Shown in pieces: positions 34,153-43,133 of a stretch of DNA of 64,000 bases; within the stretch, counting starts at the first letter, position 1; every line of letters starts with the position of its first letter. The position numbers and the translations under genes are program-made. The DNA is from PGYT01 sp963675055 (GTDB lineage Bacteria; Bacteroidota; Ignavibacteria; Ignavibacteriales; Melioribacteraceae), in assembly GCA_963675055.2 (NCBI GenBank), contig CAXXJE010000001.1:664222-728221 (forward strand), read 5' to 3'. A model generated the notes under the pieces. That model saw only the letters and a program-made list of their open reading frames with translations, had not been told where the DNA came from and made no database searches.

Positions 34153-34189
34153 ATGATAAATAATGATCAAACGGATCGTTATTTATCAT
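34153..34189 (+). terminator. Terminator after the GGGPS-gmhA-haem protein genes
   Basis: A 16-bp stem (34153-34168 with 34174-34189, one G-T pair) with a 5-nt loop AAACG is followed by a T-rich stretch. It lies 30 bp after the haem protein stop and before the aconitase gene. Confidence 0.7.
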
Positions 34190-34282
34190 TTATATCGTTT
34201 TCTATTTGTATAACACCATCAGCAAATTTCATCAAATTTAAGTAACTTCGTAAACTTAGGAAATAAGACAAAAGGTGATAAT

Positions 34283-36547
34283 ATGGCTGAAAACTTTGAA
34301 ATGATACAGAAAGTTTATGAGGGTTTTGCCGGGAAGGTTGAAGAAGCCCGCAAAGTCCTCGGACGACCAATGACTTACGCTGAAAAGATACTTTACGCGC
34401 ATCTTTGGGATAAACCGACCCGCGAACTTAAACGCGCAGAAGACTATGTTGATCTTGCGCCCGATCGTGTTGCTATGCAGGATGCAACAGCGCAGATGGC
34501 GTTGCTCCAATTTATGCACAGCGGCAGAGACAAGGTAGCGGTGCCTTCAACAGCGCATGCGGACCATCTGATACAGGCAAAAGTCGGAGCTAAAGAAGAT
34601 CTCGACCGTGCCAACGATGAGAACAAGGAAGTTTACGATTTTATAGCAAGTATTTCCAAGCGTTACGGAGTTGGATTCTGGAAACCGGGCGCCGGGATTA
34701 TTCACCAGGTAGTTCTTGAAAACTACGCTTTCCCAGGCGGAATGATGATCGGAACAGACAGCCACACTCCGAATGCAGGCGGACTTGGGATGATAGCAAT
34801 AGGTGTGGGCGGAGCTGACGCGGTGGATGTAATGTCAGGAATGGCCTGGGAATTAAAATGGCCAAAATTGATTGGGGTTAAACTAACCGGGAAATTAAAC
34901 GGCTGGACAACTCCCAAGGACATCATTCTTAAGCTTGCCGGAATCCTGACTGTAAAAGGAGGCACAGGTGCTATAGTAGAATATTTCGGCGACGGCACCT
35001 CATCAATTTCCTGTACAGGTAAGGCGACTATATGCAATATGGGTGCGGAAATCGGGGCTACAACATCATTGTTCGCTTACGATGACAGAATGGATAAATA
35101 TCTCCGGTCTACTTCCCGGGCAGATATAGCCGACCTGGCAAATCAAAATGCAAATATCCTGAAAGCTGACGATGAAGTTGTTGCTGATCCAACAAAATAT
35201 TACGATGAAGTTATTGAGATTAATCTGGAAACGCTTGAGCCTCACTTAAATGGTCCTTTTACTCCCGACAAGGCATGGCCGGTTTCTCAAATGAAAAAAG
35301 CTGTAAAAGAAAATGATTTTCCTGATAACGTAAGTGTTGCCCTGATAGGAAGCTGTACGAACTCAAGCTATGAGGATATAGATCGATCTGCAAATATTGC
35401 AACGCAGGCAATTGAAAAAGGATTGAAAGCAAAATCACAGTTTACAATTACTCCCGGTTCGGAACAGGTTCGCGCAACCATCGAGAGAGACGGACAACTA
35501 AAAACTCTTACGGACTTCGGCGGTGTAGTTCTTGCGAATGCATGCGGACCATGTATCGGTATGTGGCAGAGAATGGATAATCCGTCAGGTGAAAGAAACA
35601 CAATCGTAACCTCGTTCAACAGGAATTTCGCTAAGCGAAATGACGGCAATCCGAATACACTGGCTTTTGTAGCATCTCCGGAAATGACTACAGCTATTGC
35701 TCTGGCGGGAAGTTTATCATTTAATCCGCTGACCGACGAACTTGAAAATGAAGCCGGCGAAAAAGTTAAACTTGATCCGCCTTACGGACAGGAACTTCCG
35801 GATGACGGATTCATTCCAGACTTATCTGGTTACCAGGCTCCGGTTGCAGACGGCTCTGATGTTGACGTTATAATCCAACCGGATAGTGAGAGACTGCAGT
35901 TTCTCGAAAGATTCCAGGAGTGGGATGGTAATGATTTCGAGGACCTGCCTGTTCTACTTAAAGCTAAAGGAAAATGTACAACTGATCATATTTCAATGGC
36001 AGGACCCTGGTTGAAATTCCGAGGGCATCTTGATAATATTTCTAAAAATATGTTCCTCGGAGCTATTAATGCTTTTACCGGTGATGCAGGGAATGTAAAA
36101 AACCAGTTAACCGGCGAGACACAAATAGTTCACGAAGTTGCCAGGGACTATAAAGCCAACGGACTCGGCTGGATTGTAGTCGGCGATGAAAACTACGGTG
36201 AAGGCTCCAGTCGTGAACATGCAGCTATGGAGCCCCGGCATCTCGGCGGTAAAGCGATAATCGTTAAAAGCTTTGCGCGTATCCATGAAACGAACCTTAA
36301 AAAACAGGGTATGCTTCCGTTAACTTTTGATAATCCTGAAGATTATGAAAAGATACAGGAAGATGACAGGCTAAGCATTGTTGGACTGGGCGAATTTGCT
36401 CCCGGCAGACAATTGAAACTTGTCATGAAACATTCGGACGGCTCTTCCGATGCAGTTATGTTGAATCATACTTTTAACGAAAACCAGATCGAATGGTTCA
36501 AAGCCGGAAGTGCACTTAACCTTATTGCGAAACAGAATAAGTCTTAA
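34283..36547 (+). CDS. acnA: Aconitate hydratase
   Basis: Aconitase interconverts citrate and isocitrate in the TCA cycle using a 4Fe-4S cluster. The 754-residue protein has the substrate and cluster motifs: GTDSHTPNAGGLGM near residue 157, IGSCTNSSYED near 355 with the first cluster cysteine, and CGPCIGMW near 420 with the other two. The swivel domain follows (KGKCTTDHISMAGPW near 565, GEGSSREHAAMEPR near 640). Length matches the mitochondrial-type aconitase group common in the FCB bacteria. It is followed by a long hairpin. The gene symbol is generic. Confidence 0.95.
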   Translation: MAENFEMIQKVYEGFAGKVEEARKVLGRPMTYAEKILYAHLWDKPTRELKRAEDYVDLAPDRVAMQDATAQMALLQFMHSGRDKVAVPSTAHADHLIQAKVGAKEDLDRANDENKEVYDFIASISKRYGVGFWKPGAGIIHQVVLENYAFPGGMMIGTDSHTPNAGGLGMIAIGVGGADAVDVMSGMAWELKWPKLIGVKLTGKLNGWTTPKDIILKLAGILTVKGGTGAIVEYFGDGTSSISCTGKATICNMGAEIGATTSLFAYDDRMDKYLRSTSRADIADLANQNANILKADDEVVADPTKYYDEVIEINLETLEPHLNGPFTPDKAWPVSQMKKAVKENDFPDNVSVALIGSCTNSSYEDIDRSANIATQAIEKGLKAKSQFTITPGSEQVRATIERDGQLKTLTDFGGVVLANACGPCIGMWQRMDNPSGERNTIVTSFNRNFAKRNDGNPNTLAFVASPEMTTAIALAGSLSFNPLTDELENEAGEKVKLDPPYGQELPDDGFIPDLSGYQAPVADGSDVDVIIQPDSERLQFLERFQEWDGNDFEDLPVLLKAKGKCTTDHISMAGPWLKFRGHLDNISKNMFLGAINAFTGDAGNVKNQLTGETQIVHEVARDYKANGLGWIVVGDENYGEGSSREHAAMEPRHLGGKAIIVKSFARIHETNLKKQGMLPLTFDNPEDYEKIQEDDRLSIVGLGEFAPGRQLKLVMKHSDGSSDAVMLNHTFNENQIEWFKAGSALNLIAKQNKS

Positions 36548-36558
36548 TTTGTTTTTGT

Positions 36559-36591
36559 ACGAACTAAGTTCCTTAAGGGAACTTAGTTCGT
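36559..36591. terminator. Aconitase terminator; copy A of a 36-nt hairpin repeat
   Basis: ACGAACTAAGTTCC (36559-36572) and GGAACTTAGTTCGT (36578-36591) form a perfect 14-bp stem with a 5-nt loop, followed by T-rich sequence on the plus strand. A related hairpin with most bases identical lies at 37143-37176. The two enclose the two small genes in between. Confidence 0.8.
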
Positions 36592-36597
36592 TTAGTT

Positions 36598-36723
36598 TTA
36601 CATATTTATTAACAAATAAACCACAAGCAGAACAAAGGCTGCTGCCATACTTCCGGTAATAAGGTAAAATGAGAAATCAGTTGCCTTGTCATTCTTAACT
36701 TCTGTTACTCTTCTTTTAGACAT
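36598..36723 (-). CDS. 41-residue single-pass membrane protein
   Basis: The translation starts MSKRRVTEVKNDKATDF, a charged N-terminus of about 16 residues. One strong transmembrane helix follows (FYLITGSMAAAFVLLVVYLL) and the protein ends INM. The clean charge-then-helix pattern, the ATG start and the location between a terminator and another small gene support real coding. The upstream spacing has only a weak GGGG. Function is unknown. Proteins of this size and shape often attach to larger membrane complexes. Confidence 0.5.
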   Translation of the reverse strand: MSKRRVTEVKNDKATDFSFYLITGSMAAAFVLLVVYLLINM

Positions 36724-36786
36724 AATAAAACCCCAAGTTTAATTTGATATAATTTGTTTGAATAACAACGAAGTGTTAATTCGGGA

Positions 36787-37122
36787 TTATGCCTGCGAAG
36801 TGTATAAATGTGTTAAAAAAGAACGATGTCTGAATTTATCGGCATTTTCCTGGAACGAAAACTCCAGTACGACGATCTCCTCAATCTGGTCTCTACTTCC
36901 ATTAAGAATTACCGGATTGTAATCCAATTCTTCTAAGTAAAACTTTAGACGGCTTTTATGGATCAAATATTCCTGCAAGGAATCCAAGGATTCAGTATAT
37001 ATATAAGCGGAGTATTCGCTTGAACCTGCTCCAGTCATCACTGGCATATTTAAGGACTGAAGGAACAGCCCTGTGATTACTACCACTGCGAGAACAGATA
37101 ATATTAATTTCCTTTTTGCCAT
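36787..37122 (-). CDS. Hypothetical exported or membrane-anchored protein
   Basis: I do not recognise this 111-residue protein. After MAKRKL it has a hydrophobic signal or anchor segment (ILSVLAVVVITGLFLQSL). A mixed charged region follows, ending in a C-terminal alpha/beta-like part (FYLEELDYNPVILNG, IVVLEFSFQENADKF). The frame opens at 37146, but the ATG at 37122 places the charged tip right before the helix, as expected. It lies 63 bp upstream of the 41-residue gene on the same strand, and both are enclosed by the two copies of the hairpin repeat. Confidence 0.55.
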   Translation of the reverse strand: MAKRKLILSVLAVVVITGLFLQSLNMPVMTGAGSSEYSAYIYTESLDSLQEYLIHKSRLKFYLEELDYNPVILNGSRDQIEEIVVLEFSFQENADKFRHRSFLTHLYTSQA

Positions 37123-37142
37123 TCTATTCTTACATAAGCCGG

Positions 37143-37176
37143 ACAAACTTAGTTCCTTAGAGAAACTTAGTTTGTT
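37143..37176. repeat. Copy B of the 36-nt hairpin repeat
   Basis: ACAAACTTAGTT and AACTTAGTTTGT pair over 11 of 12 positions around a 10-nt loop. About 28 of the first 34 bases match copy A at 36559 without gaps. It lies directly after the tricorn-like protease stop (minus strand). There is no T-tract on that strand, so a termination role is uncertain. Confidence 0.6.
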
Positions 37177-37189
37177 CGACTATCATTAT

Positions 37190-40100
37190 TTAATCGTTCC
37201 TCAACTCTTTCATAATTATTTCAATAGCTTTTTCAAGCTGCGGATCATTATCCTTTAACCTGTCCACCATCGTATTCTTAACATATATATCGGGTGCAAC
37301 ACCATTAAGTTCAATATCCTTCCCCTCAAGTGTATAGCATCCCCATGACGGCAGCCTGTAGTATGAACCGTCAACAAGTCCTTTGCCGGATGTAAAAATA
37401 ATCCATCGGTAAGTTTCAGTACCAACTATGATGCCGAGTCCGAGAGCTTTAAAACCCTCCGTGGTCATTTCAGCATCGCTCAGGGACTGTTCGTTAATCA
37501 GCAAAACGATCGGTTTACTTGCAGGACTAAAATTCGGCTGAGGAGTGAATTTGCCGCCCCGGTATTTCCACTTCAAATATGGTTTACGGCTCAGAGCCTG
37601 AAGAACATCATCGTGTACATTACCGCCACGGTTGTAACGGATATCTAAAATCAACCCGTCACGATAATGAGCCTCGTTGCTTAATTCGATCAGGAAATTA
37701 TTAAGCTCGCCGTCGCCCATGTTCTTCATATGTATGTAAGCAATTTTTTTATCCGCTTTATCATCAACCATCTGCTGCCGGCTGTCGACCCATTCATCAT
37801 ACAGGTGTGATTCAAGAGCGGAACGATTTTCCGGGTGAACCTTTACGTCATATTTCTCACCGCCGCGTTCAAATGTCATAACTAATTCTTCTTCAGTAAA
37901 CGCGCCGATAAAATACTTCTCGCGGTTGACTGACGGATCGATCTTAATACCGTTTACGGCAGTCAGTTTATCACCCTTCTCGATTCCCTTTTCTTCCTTA
38001 TCCAATGCTGAGCGTTTTACAATCCTATCAACAATATAGGGATTATCATTATCGAACATCAGTCCGGTACTTATTGTCTTGTTTGTATAATATGTCTTTT
38101 CCTCATCACCGTTCGAATAGAACCCGAGATGAGAGGAATTCAGTTCACCAAGCATATCATTCAAAACAGTTCGCAGGTTGCTTCTGGTTTTAATAAATGG
38201 CAGGTACGAAGAATACCTCTCTTTCATTTTATTCCAGTCTACACCGTGGTAATTGTCATCATAATAATTCTCGCCGAGATTAGCCCAGGTTTCAAAAAAC
38301 ATCTGATCGAATTCGTTGTTAAGGTTTTTCGTGAACTTATAATCCACAGAGATTTTCTTGAGTTTATTACCTGACAGATTGAGTTCACTTATATTGCCGT
38401 CGGACAGGACATAATACTTATCTTTGGCAAAACATATTTGCCCGGTAGAATTGCTACCTTCAATCTTTTTCGTTTCACTTTTATCGAAAGGTTTTAGAAC
38501 GGTTTTCCATAGTGACCTTGACTCGGAATCGTGATTAGACAAGAAAAGTATAGTCGTTTCATCATCCTTCTGAATTACATATGGTCTGCCCTGGTTCATT
38601 GGCTGTGTAGCAATGCCTTCCCATCTGTCTTTTAATCCGTCGAAGTCGATTGCGACAACAGGTTTCGAAGAGTCCTTTTTCTCTTCCTTCACGAATAGTT
38701 TATCGTATCTGTCGAGTTTATACTCAGAATCGAATCTTTTAAGCGCCACTCGGAAAATCTCGGAATCTCTTGTTCCGCGGGGATAACCGGGATGCAGCCT
38801 GTCGCTTTCAAAATATATATACTTACCGTCGGGCGACCAGAAAGGATCGGTTTCGGTAACACCGGTACGTGTAATATGATGCGATTCCTTTTCTTCTATA
38901 TCATACACAAAAATATCGTGTTCGAAATTTCTGTATGCAGTATAAACTATATATTTATCATCGGGAGAAAAGTAAGCTGCTGTTGCATACAATGCCCAGA
39001 ATTCATCATGGACAACTGTTTCGCTTTTCATCGATTCCAAATCAAGTATGCGCATCTCGTTTCTTCCGCTGAAATAGACCGCTTTAGTCCGTTCGGAATT
39101 GAGATTTATTTCCTGGTTGTTCTGCGAATCATCGGTTAATTTCTTTTCCGTTGACTTATCATTCGCTTTAATTGTAAACAAATTCAACCAGCCTTTAACG
39201 GTTCTATTGTATAATACTGTCTCGTTATCATCAAGCCAGAGAACTTCCACAACTCTTTCAAGAAGATCAGTATTCATTTCCCGAACAAACTTGCCTTTGA
39301 TATCACTTACGAACATTCTCCCACGGGAAACGAATACAATCTTTTTGCCATCCGGTGAAACATTGAAATTGGTTATCTTGCCGCTTACATCAAATTCCTT
39401 ATCCGTATCAATTACTTTATTGTCATACAGTTTGACCGCAACAGGTTTCGACGCTTTGCTTACAGGATCGTATGAATAAAGCCGGTAGTCATTTTCAAAT
39501 ACTATTATATTACCATCGGCGCTTACCCGGGGGCGTTTTATTGAAGTTGGGAAACTTGTTAAGGCTGTTATACCTTTATCTTCGAGTTTATATAAATTGT
39601 ACTCGCCGTTATCTCTGTCGGATATGAAATAAAGTTTACCAGACTTGTCAATCGTAGGCCACATATCCTTGCCCTCGTATGTTGTATGCTGCTTGTACTC
39701 GCCGGTACTGAAGTTGTATGTTTTAATATCGGGATTATAGGCACCTTTATATTTTTTTCTGTTTGACATTGAGGAACTTTCCCAGGTCTCGTTAAAGTAA
39801 ATCGAGTTATCAATCGGACTTTCAACAACGTTATGCTGACGATTTTTATAACCTTCGAAAAGTCGAATTGGGGTTCCGCCGGAAACAGCTACTTTATACG
39901 TGGTAATATTGTTATACCTGTTGGAATTGAAGTAGATATATTCCGAATCCCAGGACCACGACTCCACATTATCCCCGGCATCATTAAAAGTAAGCTGTAT
40001 TATTTCCCCGCCGTCAGCCGGGACAACAAAAACATCCGGATTGCCGTTCTGCCTGCCGGTGAATGCAATCCATTTGCCGTCAGGTGAATAGACCGGATTA

Positions 40101-40303
40101 CTTTCCCGACCGTCCATGCCGGTAACTCGTAGCGCCAGTCCGCCCGCTGAAGGTACCACCCATAAATCACCATCATATGCAAATACTATTTTATTACCAT
40201 CCGGGGAAGGTGCCGGATCGGATATAAAGTAAACATTATTTTGTGCTGAAATAGAATTGGAAAGGAACAGTAAGACTGCAAAAGCAAGGACTAACCTCCT
40301 CAT
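37190..40303 (-). CDS. Tricorn-like S41 protease with PD40 beta-propellers and PDZ domain
   Basis: The 1037-residue protein has a signal peptide (to about residue 20, ISAQ). Two runs of WD40-like PD40 blades follow (NPVYSPDGKWIAFTG, DPFWSPDGKYIYFES), covering about residues 25-630. Then come a core-domain linker (about 680-745), a PDZ domain (GIEKGDKLTAVNGI near 800) and an S41 protease domain. The active region includes LILDIRYNRGGNVHDD and NEQSLSDAEM near residue 940, where the second serine is the likely nucleophile. Tricorn-type enzymes degrade peptides; the signal peptide puts this one in the periplasm. Confidence 0.92.
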   Translation of the reverse strand: MRRLVLAFAVLLFLSNSISAQNNVYFISDPAPSPDGNKIVFAYDGDLWVVPSAGGLALRVTGMDGRESNPVYSPDGKWIAFTGRQNGNPDVFVVPADGGEIIQLTFNDAGDNVESWSWDSEYIYFNSNRYNNITTYKVAVSGGTPIRLFEGYKNRQHNVVESPIDNSIYFNETWESSSMSNRKKYKGAYNPDIKTYNFSTGEYKQHTTYEGKDMWPTIDKSGKLYFISDRDNGEYNLYKLEDKGITALTSFPTSIKRPRVSADGNIIVFENDYRLYSYDPVSKASKPVAVKLYDNKVIDTDKEFDVSGKITNFNVSPDGKKIVFVSRGRMFVSDIKGKFVREMNTDLLERVVEVLWLDDNETVLYNRTVKGWLNLFTIKANDKSTEKKLTDDSQNNQEINLNSERTKAVYFSGRNEMRILDLESMKSETVVHDEFWALYATAAYFSPDDKYIVYTAYRNFEHDIFVYDIEEKESHHITRTGVTETDPFWSPDGKYIYFESDRLHPGYPRGTRDSEIFRVALKRFDSEYKLDRYDKLFVKEEKKDSSKPVVAIDFDGLKDRWEGIATQPMNQGRPYVIQKDDETTILFLSNHDSESRSLWKTVLKPFDKSETKKIEGSNSTGQICFAKDKYYVLSDGNISELNLSGNKLKKISVDYKFTKNLNNEFDQMFFETWANLGENYYDDNYHGVDWNKMKERYSSYLPFIKTRSNLRTVLNDMLGELNSSHLGFYSNGDEEKTYYTNKTISTGLMFDNDNPYIVDRIVKRSALDKEEKGIEKGDKLTAVNGIKIDPSVNREKYFIGAFTEEELVMTFERGGEKYDVKVHPENRSALESHLYDEWVDSRQQMVDDKADKKIAYIHMKNMGDGELNNFLIELSNEAHYRDGLILDIRYNRGGNVHDDVLQALSRKPYLKWKYRGGKFTPQPNFSPASKPIVLLINEQSLSDAEMTTEGFKALGLGIIVGTETYRWIIFTSGKGLVDGSYYRLPSWGCYTLEGKDIELNGVAPDIYVKNTMVDRLKDNDPQLEKAIEIIMKELRND

Positions 40304-40377
40304 AGTACCCCCGAAGGATTTGTAAAGTTAATAATACGCTAAGATAGGAATTACAGGATTAATATTCCCGCCGAAAA

Positions 40378-40947
40378 TTAGTTAGTACGCCGCCAGACTA
40401 TTTTATCGCCTTCGTTAATATTATAAGCCTCAGTGTAACCGGCATTCACCTCTACGACGTAGATGGCAGGTGCGTTTGAAGGATATGCGCTTTCATCGTA
40501 TGGAATTGCATTGCGGTGGATTTTTACTATTTCGTTCTGCTTATTAACAAATATTATATCGAGAGACATAACTGTACGGCTCATCCAAAAAGATTGCAAA
40601 CGCTCAACCGGAAATATAAACAGCATTCCCCGGTTCTCTTTCATCTCATATCTGTACATCAGTCCCTGAGTGCGGGAATCGTCATCCTCAGCGATTTCAA
40701 TATCGATTTGTGAAACAAAGCTGCCGGCTGAATCAGTAAAAGTCAGTTCCCCTTGTTTTTTAAACAGAATTGTACTGTAATCTTTCACCGGAAGATCCTT
40801 TTTATTATTTGCCGATCCTTTAAAAAATGACGAGTAAATGAAAAACGCTCCAAGCAGAACAATCATAACAGCGGCTGAAAACTGAAACAAATTACTTCCG
40901 GCAGTTGTTTTGCCCGATCGCACCTTACTTGATTTCTTCTTACTCAT
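40378..40947 (-). CDS. DUF192 family protein with N-terminal membrane anchor
   Basis: The 189-residue protein has a basic N-terminus and one transmembrane segment (residues about 24-43). A DUF192 domain follows from about 75: R-x2-GLMYR, GMLFIFPVE, FWMSRTVMSLDIIFV, and EVNAGYTEAYNI near the end. This domain is widespread in bacteria and archaea, often exported, and has no established biochemical role. Cysteines are absent. It is 74 bp upstream of the tricorn-like protease gene on the same strand, so they may be co-transcribed. Confidence 0.85.
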   Translation of the reverse strand: MSKKKSSKVRSGKTTAGSNLFQFSAAVMIVLLGAFFIYSSFFKGSANNKKDLPVKDYSTILFKKQGELTFTDSAGSFVSQIDIEIAEDDDSRTQGLMYRYEMKENRGMLFIFPVERLQSFWMSRTVMSLDIIFVNKQNEIVKIHRNAIPYDESAYPSNAPAIYVVEVNAGYTEAYNINEGDKIVWRRTN

Positions 40948-41090
40948 CAGTAATTCCCATTTGATTGTAAACTATTCTATTGAATTCGATTTTGTCCCGA
41001 TCAAAATATTATTACGACCTGCTATCCAACATAAGTACAGATATTTTGTATTTTAGATTACACAAAATACTTTTTTCATAGAATTATATT

Positions 41091-41945
41091 ATGTCAAAAA
41101 TAATAATAGAAAGAGAAAAATTAAACCTCTCAGTAGCACAGAAAAAAATGATCCGCAGCGGATGGGGCAATGCTACCGTCGATTCTACTACTGTTGAGAA
41201 GGTCACATACCTCTCCGACGGACTTAAAATTAAAGGTTATGTCGCCTATCCGAATGATACTTCGCGAAAATGTCCTTGTATTATCTGGTGTCGCGGGGGA
41301 ATCGGAAATGCCGGCGCTATAGACTCGTTTAATGCGCAGGGAATTTTCGGACAGCTAGCAAGCTGGGGTTATGTAGTACTTTCGACTCAGTACAGGGGCA
41401 ATGACGGCGGAGAGGGACAGGATGAATTCGGCGGAGACGATCTGAATGATGTTCTGAATTTGATTGATGTCGCTGAGGAATTACCACAGGCAGATACAGG
41501 TATTTTGGGTATTGAGGGCTGGAGCCGTGGTGGTATGATGACCTACCTTGCCTTGACTAGAACGGACAAATTCAAAGCTGCTGTGGTTACAGGCGGAATT
41601 GCCAATCTCAGGTGTAACGCTGATGAAAGCCGGTTCATGAAGAAACTATACGAGACCACAATCGGCAAATACGGCAGTGATAATTTTGATGAGAGATGCC
41701 GGTCCAGATCGATTGTTGGATTTGCTGATAAGCTTTCGAAATCAACTCCTCTGCTGATTATGCACGGCACCGACGATGAACGCGTACTGCCGCATGATTC
41801 AATAGATCTTTCATACAAATTGTTGGAAAATAAAATTCCATTCAGACTTGTTATGCTTGAAGGCGGAGATCATTTTCTCAAGAAACACCGTGCTGAAGTT
41901 GACCGGCAGAGAAAGGAATGGTACGAGAAGTTTTTAAATAGCTAA
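41091..41945 (+). CDS. Alpha/beta hydrolase, prolyl oligopeptidase-like
   Basis: The 284-residue protein is an alpha/beta hydrolase of the S9/dienelactone type. The nucleophile elbow is GWSRGG (Ser near residue 145), the acid is in HGTDDERVLP (near 225), and the histidine is in GGDHFLKKH (near 263). No signal peptide or beta-propeller domain is present, so it is cytoplasmic and shorter than true S9 peptidases. A peptidase or esterase role is likely; the substrate is unknown. It precedes the EVE gene by 31 bp, perhaps as one transcript. Confidence 0.83.
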   Translation: MSKIIIEREKLNLSVAQKKMIRSGWGNATVDSTTVEKVTYLSDGLKIKGYVAYPNDTSRKCPCIIWCRGGIGNAGAIDSFNAQGIFGQLASWGYVVLSTQYRGNDGGEGQDEFGGDDLNDVLNLIDVAEELPQADTGILGIEGWSRGGMMTYLALTRTDKFKAAVVTGGIANLRCNADESRFMKKLYETTIGKYGSDNFDERCRSRSIVGFADKLSKSTPLLIMHGTDDERVLPHDSIDLSYKLLENKIPFRLVMLEGGDHFLKKHRAEVDRQRKEWYEKFLNS

Positions 41946-41976
41946 TCAGATAATTAAAAAATATAAGGGTATTGAA

Positions 41977-42444
41977 ATGGCAAAGTACTGGCTGTTTAAA
42001 TCGGAACCGAATTCATATTCCATAGATGATATGGTAAAAGATAAAAAAACACACTGGGATGGAGTACGAAATTACCAGGCACGCAATTTTATCCGTGATG
42101 AAATGAAAAAGGGCGATAAAGTACTATTCTATCATAGTAATGCCGATCCGATGGCTGTTGCAGGGGTCTGCGAGATTGTTAAAGAGGCATATCCGGATCA
42201 TACGGCATTCGATCCGGATTCCAAGTATTACGATCCGAAGAGTAAAAAAGATAATCCCGCCTGGATGATGGTGGATATTAAAATCATAAAAAAATTCAAA
42301 CAACAGGTTACACTGGCTGAAATTAAAGAAAATAAGAAACTTCAAAATATGCGTCTTGTACAAAGGGGTAACAGGTTATCAGTATTTCCGATTGAAAAGA
42401 ATGAGTTCGATGAAATCCTTACAATGGCACAAGTAAATTTGTAA
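41977..42444 (+). CDS. EVE domain protein (modified-nucleotide reader)
   Basis: EVE domains are PUA-like folds that recognise modified bases in DNA or RNA. The 155-residue protein covers a single domain: MAKYWLFKSEPNSYSIDD at the start, WDGVRNYQARNF near residue 27, KGDKVLFYHSN near 45 and the MVDIKIIKKF strand near 97. This is the THYN1-like bacterial form. No restriction or defence gene is next to it, so a housekeeping role is as likely as a defence role. Confidence 0.93.
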   Translation: MAKYWLFKSEPNSYSIDDMVKDKKTHWDGVRNYQARNFIRDEMKKGDKVLFYHSNADPMAVAGVCEIVKEAYPDHTAFDPDSKYYDPKSKKDNPAWMMVDIKIIKKFKQQVTLAEIKENKKLQNMRLVQRGNRLSVFPIEKNEFDEILTMAQVNL

Positions 42445-42587
42445 GATCGCAAAGAAATTGATATACTGATATAGAACCTGTAAATACGATAAAGGTATTG
42501 CCGTATAAATGTAGAAGAATGATTTCGAAATTACGGTGAAATTGGCGTTAGTTTGTTTTATTTTTGGATAGATAATCGAGGACTGGA

Positions 42588-43001
42588 ATGGATAAGAAGA
42601 ACATAATAATTATTTCCGTTATTGTAATCGCAATAATCATTGCCGCAGTTCTGCTCTTTATTGTGAATCCGTTTTCCGGAGAGCCGACAGCCAACGTCCC
42701 GAATCAGACATTAAGAACACCTCCTCCACCCGCAAAACAGAAAACTGAGCAGATTAAAACCGAAGAAGCTGAAAAACCGGCTGAGAGGACAGTACCCGAA
42801 TCAGAGATGAAAGAGTCTTCTCCTACATCAGACACTTACGTGGTTAAGGAAGGTGAAACACTGCAATCTATATCAGAACAATTGTATGGCGATAAGACAA
42901 AGTGGTTTAAAATTTTTCTCGCGAATGAAAGTACAATTGACTGGTACGATACGATTTACGTTGGACAGAAATTAATATTACCGGCTCTCGGGAATAAATA
43001 A
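42588..43001 (+). CDS. Membrane-anchored LysM protein
   Basis: The 137-residue protein has an N-terminal transmembrane anchor (residues 5-26). A proline- and glutamate-rich linker follows (about 30-80), then one LysM domain at the C-terminus (TYVVKEGETLQSISEQLYGD to VGQKLILPAL). LysM binds GlcNAc-containing glycans such as peptidoglycan, so it probably faces the periplasmic cell wall. The linker length would let the domain reach the wall from the inner membrane. Confidence 0.87.
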   Translation: MDKKNIIIISVIVIAIIIAAVLLFIVNPFSGEPTANVPNQTLRTPPPPAKQKTEQIKTEEAEKPAERTVPESEMKESSPTSDTYVVKEGETLQSISEQLYGDKTKWFKIFLANESTIDWYDTIYVGQKLILPALGNK

Positions 43002-43133
43002 TCAGGGGAATTTCACAAAGAATAAGCTTCACTCTAAATGTTTTATTCTCCGGGAGAAACCGGACTGATATATTTGTTCAGTAGAGATTTAATTACGTTT
43101 TACTCACCAACAAATTAACAAAAGGATCAAAAT

